NCBI GenBank assembly: GCA_019235885.1
Contig: JAFAKB010000072.1
Span: 1-64,000 of the forward strand
Length of the DNA stretch: 64,000 nucleotides
Source: Candidatus Eremiobacterota bacterium
GTDB lineage: Bacteria; Vulcanimicrobiota; Vulcanimicrobiia; Vulcanimicrobiales; Vulcanimicrobiaceae
Direction: 5' to 3'
The notes under the pieces are model-generated. The model had not been told where the DNA came from, made no database searches, and saw only the letters and a program-made list of their open reading frames with translations. Positions 36,145-45,303 of this stretch are shown one piece after another. Every line of letters starts with the position of its first letter. Position 1 is the stretch's first letter. The position numbers were made by a program, and so were the translations under genes.

Positions 36145-37335
36145 ATGAGCGCGCCGATTCAAGTCGCGGGCCGCACGTACTATCCGCACGTCGAAGGCTT
36201 GCGCGGCGTCGCGGCGCTGTACGTCTTCGTCTTCCACATCTGGCAGACCGCGATCCAGCACCCGGCGACCGGGACGCTGACCGCCTGGCTTGCTGCGACG
36301 CCGTTTCTGCAGTACGGACACTTCGCCGTCGCCGCGTTCATCGTGATCTCGGGCTACTGTCTGGCGCTGCCCGTCGCGCAGCGCGGCCCCGGGTCGTTCG
36401 ACGCGAAGCAGTTCTTCGTACGGCGCGCGTGGCGGCTGATGCCAGCGTACGTTCCGGTCGTGCTGCTCTCGGTGATCCCGTTCTGCGCGGTCGCGCTGCT
36501 CACCGGCACGCGCATCAACCTGCCGCACATCGGAATCGCCGTCGCGCTCCACCTGGCGCTGATCCACAACCTGTTCTTCGCGACGACGGAGTACTTGAAC
36601 GGGCCGCTGTGGAGCATCGCGCTCGAGTGCCAAATCTACGTGGTCTTCGCGCTGCTGCTGATCCCCGTCTGGCGGCGGTTCGGGATCGCCGCGCAGCTGG
36701 CGGTCGCGCTGGTGCTCGGCTTCGTTCCGCACTTCGCCTTCCAGCACGTTTCGCGCGCCTTCGACTGGACCGTGCCGTGGCTGCTGGGACTGTTCGCGAT
36801 GGGCGTCGTCGCGGCGGCGATCTGCGCGCGCCCGGCGCTGCCCCGGCTGCCGTGGAACGCGCTTACCGCGCTCGCGGCGGTGGTCGCGGTGATCGCCATC
36901 GTGCCGTTCCGCGACGGCGTCACGTTGGATTTCTGGCTGTGGCCCGGCGATCTCGCGCTCGGCGCGACGCTGGCGCTGTTTTTCGTCGCCGCGCATCGCA
37001 ACGCGCGCATCCTGCCGGCGCGCCTGCTGAGCGCGCGTCCGGTCGTCTTCCTGGGCACGTTCTCGTACAGTTTGTACCTGATCCACGCGCCGCTCGTCGA
37101 TCTGGTCGGCGTTCTGCTGAAGCGCGCGCACGCGGGGCCGCTCGAGAGCGTGCTGGTGTGGCTGCTCGTCGTGCTCGCCGTGGTCGCGCTCGCGTACGGT
37201 TTCTACCGCCTGTTCGAGCGCCCGTTCATGACACCGTCGTTCCGCCGCGCGATGCAGCGCCGGCTGCGAAAGAACAACAGCGCGGACCCCGCGCCCGAAA
37301 CCGTTTCGGAGCTGGTGGCGCAGCCCGCGTCCTGA
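36145..37335 (+). CDS. acyltransferase 3 family protein
   Basis: A 396-residue membrane protein with about ten helices. The N-terminal signature HVEGLRGVAALYVFVFH carries the conserved Arg and His, and VISGYCLALPVA follows. The C-terminal part (FLGTFSYSLYLIHAPL) is also typical. Members O-acetylate or otherwise acylate surface sugars. It is coupled to the next glycosyltransferase (TGATG overlap), so it probably modifies the polysaccharide made here. Confidence 0.9.
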   Translation: MSAPIQVAGRTYYPHVEGLRGVAALYVFVFHIWQTAIQHPATGTLTAWLAATPFLQYGHFAVAAFIVISGYCLALPVAQRGPGSFDAKQFFVRRAWRLMPAYVPVVLLSVIPFCAVALLTGTRINLPHIGIAVALHLALIHNLFFATTEYLNGPLWSIALECQIYVVFALLLIPVWRRFGIAAQLAVALVLGFVPHFAFQHVSRAFDWTVPWLLGLFAMGVVAAAICARPALPRLPWNALTALAAVVAVIAIVPFRDGVTLDFWLWPGDLALGATLALFFVAAHRNARILPARLLSARPVVFLGTFSYSLYLIHAPLVDLVGVLLKRAHAGPLESVLVWLLVVLAVVALAYGFYRLFERPFMTPSFRRAMQRRLRKNNSADPAPETVSELVAQPAS

Positions 37336-38579
37336 TGCGGCTCTGCATCGTCTCGGCGAAGTATCCGTACGGGCAGAAGGAGCCGTTTCTCGACACCGAG
37401 CTGCGCGGGCTCGCCGCCCCGCGCGATCCGATCACCGTTTTTCCGACCTCGCCCGAAGCGGCCGCGTTCGGCTACGCCGACGTTCCGGCCGACGTCGTGC
37501 GCCTTCCGCTCGCGGGCCCCGCGACGCTCGCGCTCGCCGCGCGCACGTGCGCACGCCGCCCGCTGCGCGCGCTCGCCGCGCTGGCGGCCCTCATCGGCGA
37601 GCGCTATCCGCTGCGCGCCAAGCTGAAGAACCTCGCCGTCGTCCCGAAAGGCTTGGCGCTCGCCGAGATTGCGCGCGCGCGCCGTTTCGAGCACATCCAC
37701 GCGTACTGGCTTTCGACGCCCGCGACGGTCGGCTGGATCGCGGCGCGCGTCGCCGGCATCCCGTTCAGCGCGACGACGCACCGCTGGGATCTCTACGAGA
37801 ACAACCTGGCGGCGCGGAAGCTGCGCGACGCGAGGTTCGTGCGGACGATCTCCGAGCGCGGCCGGCGCGACCTCCTCAAGCTCACCGGCGGCGATCCCGC
37901 CAAGGCGGTCGTCGTGCGGCTCGGGGTCGAGCTGCCCGCGCCGCGTCCCGTCTCGGTCCCCGCCGGCGAGGGCGGCGCGCCGTTCGTGGCTGCGGAGCCG
38001 CTGTCCGATCGCGCGCGGCCGCTGCGGATTCTGTGCGCGGCGCGGCTGGTCGCGGTCAAAGGGCACGCCGTGCTGGTCGCGGCGCTGGCGCTGCTGCGCG
38101 CGCGCGGCGTCCCGTTCGCGTGCACGCTGGCCGGCGAGGGCGAGCTGCGCGGCGAGATCGAGCGCGCGATCGAGGCGGCCGGCCTCGGCGACGCGGTGCG
38201 GCTCGCCGGCGACGTCCCGCACGACCAGCTGCTCGCGCAGCTCGAAGCCGGCGAGTACGACGTCTCGGTGATCTCGAGCATCGAGCGCCCGGGCGGGCTG
38301 ATGGAAGGCGTCCCGGTCGCGCTGATCGAGGCGATGGCGGCCGGCGCGGTCGTCGTGGGCACCGACTCGGGCTCGGTTTCCGAGCTCGTCGACGGCACGA
38401 CGGGACTGCTGGTGCCGCAGTCCGACCCGGCCGCGCTGGCCGAGGCGCTGGCCCGGCTGGCCCGCGACCCGGAGCTGCGCGCACGGCTGCGCGAGGCCGC
38501 TCGGCAGCGGGTCGAGGTCGACTTCGACCGCACCCGGACCACTGCACGCTTGCGTGCCATGATGGCGAGCTCATCGTGA
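37335..38579 (+). CDS. GT4-type glycosyltransferase
   Basis: A 414-residue GT-B enzyme. The N-terminal domain has HIHAYWLSTPATVGWIAA. The C-terminal nucleotide-sugar domain shows LRILCAARLVAVKGH, AGEGELR and the EX7E-type region EGVPVALIEAMAAGAVVVGTD, followed by VSELVDGTTGLLVPQSDP. It probably uses a nucleotide sugar to extend the repeat unit. The sugar is unknown. The start shares a base with the acyltransferase stop. Confidence 0.9.
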   Translation: MRLCIVSAKYPYGQKEPFLDTELRGLAAPRDPITVFPTSPEAAAFGYADVPADVVRLPLAGPATLALAARTCARRPLRALAALAALIGERYPLRAKLKNLAVVPKGLALAEIARARRFEHIHAYWLSTPATVGWIAARVAGIPFSATTHRWDLYENNLAARKLRDARFVRTISERGRRDLLKLTGGDPAKAVVVRLGVELPAPRPVSVPAGEGGAPFVAAEPLSDRARPLRILCAARLVAVKGHAVLVAALALLRARGVPFACTLAGEGELRGEIERAIEAAGLGDAVRLAGDVPHDQLLAQLEAGEYDVSVISSIERPGGLMEGVPVALIEAMAAGAVVVGTDSGSVSELVDGTTGLLVPQSDPAALAEALARLARDPELRARLREAARQRVEVDFDRTRTTARLRAMMASSS

Positions 38580-38665
38580 GAGGGGCTCACCGGCGGGGTA
38601 TATCGTGCGGGGCATCACTCGCTTGGAAGCTTGGCCCGTCGCGTCGAACCTCACGGATGTAAGAT

Positions 38666-40120
38666 ATGCTCGCCTCGAACACCCTGCGGCCTGATCTGAG
38701 CGACCGGCGTACCCGCCTGGCCCTCGGCATCGCAGTGCTCGGCGCGCTCATCGCGGCGTTCGTGTACACGATCGGGACCGGCGACGTGCGGCTGACGGTC
38801 GCGGTCGCCGGGGTGGCGATCGCGCCGGCGCTGCTGGTCCTGGCGATCAAACGCTCGTACCTGTTCCCGTACGGGCTCTACATCGTCTTGATCCCGTTCG
38901 ACAACATGCTGAAGATCTCGGGCTCGGGCACGCTCACCAAGATGCTCGGGATCGTCTCCACGCTCTTCATCATCGTCTACGCGATCAGGCGCAAGGGGCT
39001 CAACCAGCCGCCGCTCACGCTGTACGTGTGGTGCGGTTACGTGATGTGGCTGCTCTGCTCGCTGCTGTGGACCAACGACGTCTCGACCGGGTTCACCGAC
39101 GCCGAGCAGATCATCTCGCTGGTCGCGATGTACGCCGTCCTCGCCGTCGCGCCGGTCGAGGAGCGCGACGTGCGCGCGGTCTGCACGTGCATCGTGCTGG
39201 GCGGGATCGCGGCGGCGTTCTACGGGATGTACCTGCTCCACCAGAACCCGGTGCAGACCGCCGGCGAGTACAACCGGCTCATGATCAACGTCGACGACCG
39301 CACGATCGACGCGAACCACTTCGCGAACGCGATGCTGGCGCCGATCGCCCTCTCGCTGGTCGCCCTGCTCAACGCGCGCAAGCCGCTGATGGTGCTGGGC
39401 TCGCTCTTCGCGCTTACCGTGCTGATCGGGGGAGTGCTGATGAGCCTGTCGCGCGAGGCGATGCTGGCGATCGTCCTGATCGTCGTGGTGGTGAGCCTGT
39501 TCTCGAAGCGCCGCGTGCTCGCCGCCGCGATCGGCGCGCCGCTGCTGATCCTGACCCCGATCCTGGTCCCGTCGATCGGCGTGCGGATGAGCGACGCGTT
39601 CAAGACCGGCGGCGCCGGACGCACCGGCATCTGGGAAGTCGGCTGGCGCATCTTCAAGCAGCATCCGTTCTTCGGCGTCGGTTCCGGCGGGTTCATCGAC
39701 GCGTACAACCGCAACTACCTGCACGTCTTCCAGTTCTACAACGCCGGCTGGAACCGGCCGCCGCACAACACGCTGCTCCACACCGCGGCGGAGCTGGGCG
39801 TCGTCGGCGTGCTGTTCGTCGTGACGGCGTTCGCGGTCACGTTCCGCCAGTTCCGCCCGATCAAGCGCGGGGACTCGCTCTACGATCTGCGCGTCGCGTT
39901 CACCGCCTCGCTGCTCGGGCTCGCGCTCGTCTCGCTCTTCATCGACCTGCTGAACTACAAGTACTTCTGGCTCGCGCTGACGACGGTCGCGCAGATGCGG
40001 ACGGTCGTCGCGATGCGGCGGCGCGCCGCGCCGGCGCCGGTGCTCGCGAACGAACCCGTCCCGGCGCTCCCGGTGCGGCGCACCTTCCTTCGGCGGCGCT
40101 CGGCACCGGCGGCGCCGTGA
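38666..40120 (+). CDS. O-antigen ligase/polymerase-type membrane protein
   Basis: A 484-residue protein with about eleven to twelve membrane helices. It has the Wzy_C-type periplasmic loop: RTGIWEVGWRIFKQHPFFGVGSGGFIDAYN. The next part (HNTLLHTAAELGVVGVLFV) is also typical of O-antigen ligase/polymerase proteins. It likely polymerises the repeat units at the outer face of the inner membrane. It overlaps the following gene (GTGA). Confidence 0.88.
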   Translation: MLASNTLRPDLSDRRTRLALGIAVLGALIAAFVYTIGTGDVRLTVAVAGVAIAPALLVLAIKRSYLFPYGLYIVLIPFDNMLKISGSGTLTKMLGIVSTLFIIVYAIRRKGLNQPPLTLYVWCGYVMWLLCSLLWTNDVSTGFTDAEQIISLVAMYAVLAVAPVEERDVRAVCTCIVLGGIAAAFYGMYLLHQNPVQTAGEYNRLMINVDDRTIDANHFANAMLAPIALSLVALLNARKPLMVLGSLFALTVLIGGVLMSLSREAMLAIVLIVVVVSLFSKRRVLAAAIGAPLLILTPILVPSIGVRMSDAFKTGGAGRTGIWEVGWRIFKQHPFFGVGSGGFIDAYNRNYLHVFQFYNAGWNRPPHNTLLHTAAELGVVGVLFVVTAFAVTFRQFRPIKRGDSLYDLRVAFTASLLGLALVSLFIDLLNYKYFWLALTTVAQMRTVVAMRRRAAPAPVLANEPVPALPVRRTFLRRRSAPAAP

Positions 40121-41655
40121 ACGTAGCCGTCGCGCTCACCTCGCCCGTCGTCCCGGCGTGGCTCGCCGCGTGCATCGAAGCGCTGCGCAGGCAGCCGGAA
40201 CTGACCACGCGCGTCGTCCGCGTCGCCGGAGCAGCGCCCGCGCCGCCCGGCGGTCCGGCGGCGCGCCTCGGCGGCAAGGCGCTCGCGCCGGTGACGGTCG
40301 CGCTCGACGAGGGCGATCTGCACGCCGCCGATCTCGTCGTCGACCTGACCGCCGGCGGCGTCGCGTCCGGCGGTTCGCATGGCGTATGGTCGTTCCGGCT
40401 CGGCGAAAACGACGACCGCACGCTGCCCTTCGCGCATGAGATCGCCGCGGGCGCGCGGACGTTCGAGATCGCGCTGGTGCGGCGGATCGGCGAGCGGCGC
40501 GAGGCGTTGCGCATCGGGCGCTTCGCGGTGACGCGCTGGTATCCGAGCACGCTGAAGCTCGCGCTTTCACAAGCCGCGCGCTGGCCCGCGACGCTCGCGG
40601 CGGCGCTCGCTTCCGGCGCGCAGCTCGATGCCGTCCGCGAGGAAACCGCCCCGCATTCGCTGCAGCTCGGCGCCCTCGGACGCGCGCGCTTCGGTGCAGC
40701 GCTGCTGGCGCGGCTCGCCGGCGCCGCTGCGACCGCGCTACTCCAGATCGATGAATGGAATGTCGGCTTCGTCGACGGCGGCCCGCGCGCGTTGCTCGCC
40801 GAGGGACCGCTGCGCGTGCGCTGGCTGCCGGCACCCGACCGCAATGCCTTCATCGCGGATCCGTTCGTCGTCGCGCGCAACGGCGTGCGCGCCGTGTTCG
40901 TCGAGACGATCGGATTCGCCGACGAGCGCGGCCGCATCGAAGCGCTCGTCCTCGACGAGAACGACCGCGTCGTGCGGCGGGAGCGCGCGATCGACGGCGC
41001 GACGCACCTGAGCTATCCGTATCCGCTCGAGATCGACGGCGAGCTCTACCTCGTTCCCGAGAACAGCGCCGGAAACGAGGTCGCGCTCTACCGCTGCGTT
41101 CGCTTTCCCGACCGCTGGGAGCGCGAGGCCGCGCTGTTCGCCGGTTTCGACGGCGTCGACACGACGCTGTTCCGCCACGACGGCCGGTGGTGGGCGTTCT
41201 GCACGCGCTGGTCGCACGGCTCCACGCTCGCGCTCTTCGCGTTTCACGCCGAGACGCCGCGCGGCCGCTGGACGCCGCACGCGCTCAACCCGATCGTCGT
41301 CGACGTCGCGAGCGCGCGCCCCGCGGGACAGCCGTTCCTCGTCGACGGAACGCTTTACCGGCCGGCGCAGGACTGCTCGCAGACGTACGGCGGCGCGCTG
41401 GCGATCGCGCGCATCGACCTGCTCACGCCGACCGCGTATCGCGAGACGATCGTCCGCCGCCACGGCGCGCGCGCCTTCGGCCGCTGGGGCGACGGCATCC
41501 ACACTGTGAGCTTCTGCGGCGACACGGTGGTCGTCGACGGCAAGCGCGCTTACCGCGATCCGCGGAAGCTTCCGCTCGCGGCGAAGAAGGTGGGCGCCCA
41601 CGTCGCGCGCCTGTTCAACCGCCGCCGCCCGGCCAAAGAAGCGACCTTCGCTTAA
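40117..41655 (+). CDS. polysaccharide-locus protein with GINT1-like/GH43-like propeller domain
   Basis: A 512-residue protein. The N-terminal about 200 residues (VNVAVALTSPVVPAW, ADLVVDLTAGGVASGG, GVWSFRLGEN) resemble a formyltransferase- or nucleotide-binding-type domain with the motif order degenerate. The second half is a beta-propeller (IADPFVVARNGVRAVFVE, LSYPYPLEIDGELYLVPEN, PLGRWTPH-like turns, ARPAGQPFLVDGTLYRPAQDC). It looks like the domain found at the N-terminus of plant GINT1-type enzymes and related to GH43 folds. It may transfer or trim a sugar. The GTG start overlaps the polymerase stop. The name is tentative. Confidence 0.55.
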   Translation: MNVAVALTSPVVPAWLAACIEALRRQPELTTRVVRVAGAAPAPPGGPAARLGGKALAPVTVALDEGDLHAADLVVDLTAGGVASGGSHGVWSFRLGENDDRTLPFAHEIAAGARTFEIALVRRIGERREALRIGRFAVTRWYPSTLKLALSQAARWPATLAAALASGAQLDAVREETAPHSLQLGALGRARFGAALLARLAGAAATALLQIDEWNVGFVDGGPRALLAEGPLRVRWLPAPDRNAFIADPFVVARNGVRAVFVETIGFADERGRIEALVLDENDRVVRRERAIDGATHLSYPYPLEIDGELYLVPENSAGNEVALYRCVRFPDRWEREAALFAGFDGVDTTLFRHDGRWWAFCTRWSHGSTLALFAFHAETPRGRWTPHALNPIVVDVASARPAGQPFLVDGTLYRPAQDCSQTYGGALAIARIDLLTPTAYRETIVRRHGARAFGRWGDGIHTVSFCGDTVVVDGKRAYRDPRKLPLAAKKVGAHVARLFNRRRPAKEATFA

Positions 41656-41922
41656 GCCGGCTCGCCGGATTCCGATAACTAGAGAGCGGACCGGCGGAGA
41701 CCTCGTGTAGACGCCGCTCCGGTTTACGCTCTCGAAGGCGAGGAGCGTCGCTTCGTCATGGGCGGCGCGCCTGAAAAAAAGATCGCTACACCGTCGGTCA
41801 TGCCGGCAAGCTCGCCCGGCGGTGCAGCGCGAGATCAGCAGCCTACTCGACGTGCTGACTCTTCGGACCAAGTGTAACCGAAGTCACGCGTCGAGCGCAA
41901 TCACCTACCTGGGGATTTTCCG

Positions 41923-43917
41923 ATGCGTGCGCGTTCGGCCGTGTTGCGGCTTTGTGTCGTCGTCTCTTCGCTGTTGCTCGCCGCCTGCGGCGGCGGTGGC
42001 GGCAGCTCCGCCCTGCCGGCGGCGAACCTTGCGCCGCAGCCCGGCAACGGCGCGGGCAGCGGAGCGCCGGCCTCGGTCGCGTTCACGATTCAGATTCCCT
42101 CGGCGTCTTCGAGCGGATCCAAACGCCGTCCGCGCTACGTCTCCGCGGGGACGAAATCGGCCAGCGTCGCGTACGGTACGAACCGGCAGGTCGTCGACTG
42201 CACGACGACGTGCTCGCTGCAGATGACGGTGCTCCCGGGAACGGTCACCTTCAACGTCGGACTGTACGACGCGAGCGCCGGCGGCGGAAACCTGCTGGCG
42301 AGCGGAGCGACGACGACGACCATCGTGCCGGGACAGCAGAATTCCGTGAACATCACGTTCGCGGGCGTGGTCGCGAGCATCGCGCTCCTCTTCGGCGCCG
42401 GCTCCGTTGCGGCCGGAACGCCGGCGAGCGTTCCGGTGACCGTGACCGCGAAGGACGCCGCCGGCTACACAATCGTCGGCAGCGATCCGTACGCGACGCC
42501 GATCGCGCTCAGCGTCGACGGCTCGGGCGCCGCCGCGCTCTCGACGAGCTCGGTGAGCTCGCCGTCGTCAACCGTGTTGCTGAACTACAACGGCTCTTCG
42601 AACGTGAGCGCGCTGCACGTCTCGGCGAGCGTGCCCGGAACGAACGTCGCCGCGCAATCGCCCGCGCTGGCGGTGCAAGCGCCGGCGCCGCCGGCGGGCA
42701 GCGTGCCCGCGCACGTGACGACGTACTACTATTACGGCATCAACGGCACCAACGCGTCGATCCCCGCGAGCTGGATGGCCGCGCATGCCGACTACGTCGA
42801 AGACGACGGCGACACGGTCGCGCACGCGAGCGCGTTCAAGGCGGCCGGCGGAAAGTACGCGGTCTCGTACACCGACCCGGCCTACGTGCCGTACTGCTTC
42901 GCGCCGTTCTCCGGCCCGCAAGCGTCGTGCCAAGGCCAAGTCGGCAAGCTCGTCACCGACGAGTCGGCGTGGTTTCACGGACCCGACGGCACGCGCACGC
43001 GGAGCTACGTCGACGCGCACTTCGGTTATAAGGAAGTGCTGAACCCGGCGTCGCCGGCGGCGCAAGACGCGTATCGCAAGACGACGCAGGCGATCCTCGC
43101 CAACGGCCCGATCGACTACTTCTTCGCCGACGACGCGGGCGGCGTGTACATCGGCTCGGACGGCACCGAGATGACGGGCTGGTTCTGGGGCTTCAACGCG
43201 CCCGGCACGGAGATCACCACCGACGCCGACTTCATCGTCGCGAACAAGAAGATGCTCGCCGCGGCGGCGAAGCCGGTCGTGCTCAACGGCAGCACGCCGT
43301 ACACGATGCTGCCCTCGTACAACGGGGCCTGGCTCGACTCGCCGAACGTGATGGCGCAGAACTTCGAGGGCTGCTTCTCCGACGACAACGGCGCGGTCGC
43401 CGGGCCGCACAACAACCGCTGGGTCTATCAGTCGAACGCGCTGCTGGCCACGTACGCGCACCGCACCAACGCGGTCTGCATGATGTACGCCAACCCGACG
43501 CCGGCCAACCGCGTCTACGAGATGGCGTCGTGGTGGATCACCTACGACGAGCGCTACTCGATCGCCGCGCCGTATACGTCGTACCCGCTGAAGGACGGCT
43601 TCACCGTCGTGCCGGAGTACGACGTCGTGCCGCGCCAACCGCTCACCTCACCGTCGGGCGACGTCTCGTCGATGCGCTCGGCGAGCGGCGCGTACGTCCG
43701 CGAGTTTGCCGCATGCTATCAAGCCGGCGCGCCGCTCGGGCCGTGCGCCGCGGTCGTGAACGCGTCCTCGTCGACCGAGTCGATGCCCATCCTGAGCGGC
43801 CGTTACACGAGCTCGCTCGTGCTCGACGATGCGAGCGAGTACACCGGGGGCAAGGCGAACTGGACCGGAACGATCCCCACCTCGCTCGCGCCGCAGACCG
43901 CGCTGGTTCTCCGCTGA
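41923..43917 (+). CDS. lipoprotein with putative TIM-barrel glycoside hydrolase domain
   Basis: A 664-residue exported protein with lipobox LLAAC and a Gly/Ala linker. Ig-like beta-rich segments (residues about 40-260) come first. A C-terminal catalytic-looking domain follows: VTTYYYYGINGTNASIP, DYFFADDAGGVY (paired Asp), and WWITYDERYSI. This resembles barrel-type glycoside hydrolases, but I cannot name the GH family. It has an independent upstream region of 267 bases with no gene. It could cut or trim the exported polysaccharide. Confidence 0.65.
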   Translation: MRARSAVLRLCVVVSSLLLAACGGGGGSSALPAANLAPQPGNGAGSGAPASVAFTIQIPSASSSGSKRRPRYVSAGTKSASVAYGTNRQVVDCTTTCSLQMTVLPGTVTFNVGLYDASAGGGNLLASGATTTTIVPGQQNSVNITFAGVVASIALLFGAGSVAAGTPASVPVTVTAKDAAGYTIVGSDPYATPIALSVDGSGAAALSTSSVSSPSSTVLLNYNGSSNVSALHVSASVPGTNVAAQSPALAVQAPAPPAGSVPAHVTTYYYYGINGTNASIPASWMAAHADYVEDDGDTVAHASAFKAAGGKYAVSYTDPAYVPYCFAPFSGPQASCQGQVGKLVTDESAWFHGPDGTRTRSYVDAHFGYKEVLNPASPAAQDAYRKTTQAILANGPIDYFFADDAGGVYIGSDGTEMTGWFWGFNAPGTEITTDADFIVANKKMLAAAAKPVVLNGSTPYTMLPSYNGAWLDSPNVMAQNFEGCFSDDNGAVAGPHNNRWVYQSNALLATYAHRTNAVCMMYANPTPANRVYEMASWWITYDERYSIAAPYTSYPLKDGFTVVPEYDVVPRQPLTSPSGDVSSMRSASGAYVREFAACYQAGAPLGPCAAVVNASSSTESMPILSGRYTSSLVLDDASEYTGGKANWTGTIPTSLAPQTALVLR

Positions 43918-44000
43918 CCGACAACCCGGCGACCCCAGTACCGGCGAGCGGCGACGAGAAGCGCGCTTCACCGCTGCTCGTCACCGGCGGGCTGGGGTTC

Positions 44001-45263
44001 ATGCTCGCCGGCTCGCTTGCGGTCGCGCTGTCGTTGACCGAGTACGCCGCGCGCGCGGAGCAGGCGCCGCCGCCGTTCGCGGCGGCGCTCCCCTACCTCG
44101 TCATCGACCCGCAGTTCGCGCCGCCGACGGCGGTGCATCTCGCGCTCGTCGCCATCGGCGCGCTGCAGGCGCTGGGATTGTTGCTGCTGTACCGCGCGCT
44201 GCGCAACCGCCCGCTGCTGAGGTCCCAGTTCGGAGTGCTCGCGATGCCGGCGGCGCTGATGGTGTTTTTCGCGCTCCGCGCGCACGCGGTCTCGGGGTTC
44301 GACACGTACGCGTATGCCGGATACGCGCAGCTCGCGCACCTGGCGGACGCGTACACGCCGCCGGCGACGCGCCTGCCGGGAACGTTCGGGGTGGTGAACG
44401 ACGTGTGGGGATTGCCGCTCGTGCCGTGCTATTACGGCCCGCTGTGGGTGGTGCTCTCGCAACTCGTCGCCGGCCACGCGGGCTCGCTCGGCACGGCGAT
44501 CTTCGCGCTGCGGCTGCTCGAGGTGCCGGCGCTGATCGCGGTCGTCCTCGTGCTCGCGCGCTGGAAGCGCGACGCCGCGCTCGTCGCGCTGCTGGCGCTC
44601 AACCCCGCCGTCTACTCGCTCTACGTCGCGAACGCGCACAACGACCTGCTCGCCGTCGCGCTGCTGCTGGCGGCGAGCGCGCTCGCGCGCCGGTTCCCGC
44701 TCGCGGCTGCGCTCGGCGTCGCCGCGGCGGCGCTGATCAAAATCCCGTTCGCCGCGGCGGCGCTCTACGTCTTCGCCGGGCGCGGCCAGCTGCTGCGCCG
44801 GGTATGGTGGATCGCGCTCACCGCCGTGCTTGCCCTGGGCTTGTCGTTCGCATTCGGCGGCAAGCCGTACTTCGAAGACCTGGTGATGCGCGTTCACCAA
44901 ACGACGGCGAGCTCCGGATTGCTGTACGTGTTGACCGCGCGCGTCATCAAAGCGGGGCTCGCGATCGTCGCGGCGGTCGCGCTGCTGACCGCGTTTCTGC
45001 GCGCCGCAGTGTGGCGGACCGCGGGGTGGTCGTTCGTCACGCTGGGTTCGCTGACGTACCCGTGGTACTTGATTTGGCCGCTGCCGTACGCCGCGCTCGA
45101 GCGTCGCGCGCTGGCGTGGTTCCTCGTTCCGCTTCCGCTCCTTGCGGCGGCGATGGAGCCGGCGTTTCCGCACCTCGGTTTGGGCCAGGGCGTGCTGCTC
45201 GCGATGCTGATCGCCGCCGCGTACGAGATGCTGCGCGCGCGCCCGCTTTCGGTCGAGGAGTGA
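44001..45263 (+). CDS. GT-C-type membrane glycosyltransferase (GT87-like)
   Basis: About 420 residues, roughly eleven helices. The first periplasmic loop region has SGFDTYAYAGYAQ with an Asp typical of GT-C catalysis, followed by PCYYGPLW. ALLALNPAVYSLYVANAHND fits GT87/ALG-type mannosyltransferases using lipid-linked sugars. ATG 44001 cuts into the first helix; a CTG at 43914 overlapping the previous TGA would restore it, so the true start may be upstream. It ends in a bidirectional terminator. Confidence 0.75.
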   Translation: MLAGSLAVALSLTEYAARAEQAPPPFAAALPYLVIDPQFAPPTAVHLALVAIGALQALGLLLLYRALRNRPLLRSQFGVLAMPAALMVFFALRAHAVSGFDTYAYAGYAQLAHLADAYTPPATRLPGTFGVVNDVWGLPLVPCYYGPLWVVLSQLVAGHAGSLGTAIFALRLLEVPALIAVVLVLARWKRDAALVALLALNPAVYSLYVANAHNDLLAVALLLAASALARRFPLAAALGVAAAALIKIPFAAAALYVFAGRGQLLRRVWWIALTAVLALGLSFAFGGKPYFEDLVMRVHQTTASSGLLYVLTARVIKAGLAIVAAVALLTAFLRAAVWRTAGWSFVTLGSLTYPWYLIWPLPYAALERRALAWFLVPLPLLAAAMEPAFPHLGLGQGVLLAMLIAAAYEMLRARPLSVEE

Positions 45264-45303
45264 ACGCTCTAGTGGGTCACCGCAGGGGACCCGCTAGAGC
45301 GTT
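45263..45303. terminator. bidirectional hairpin between convergent genes
   Basis: AACGCTCTAGTGGGTC and GACCCGCTAGAGCGTT pair over 16 bases with one G-T wobble and a 9-base loop. The stem includes parts of both stop codons (TGA ending at 45263 and TAG on the minus strand at 45294-45296), so it would act on both transcripts. Confidence 0.75.
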
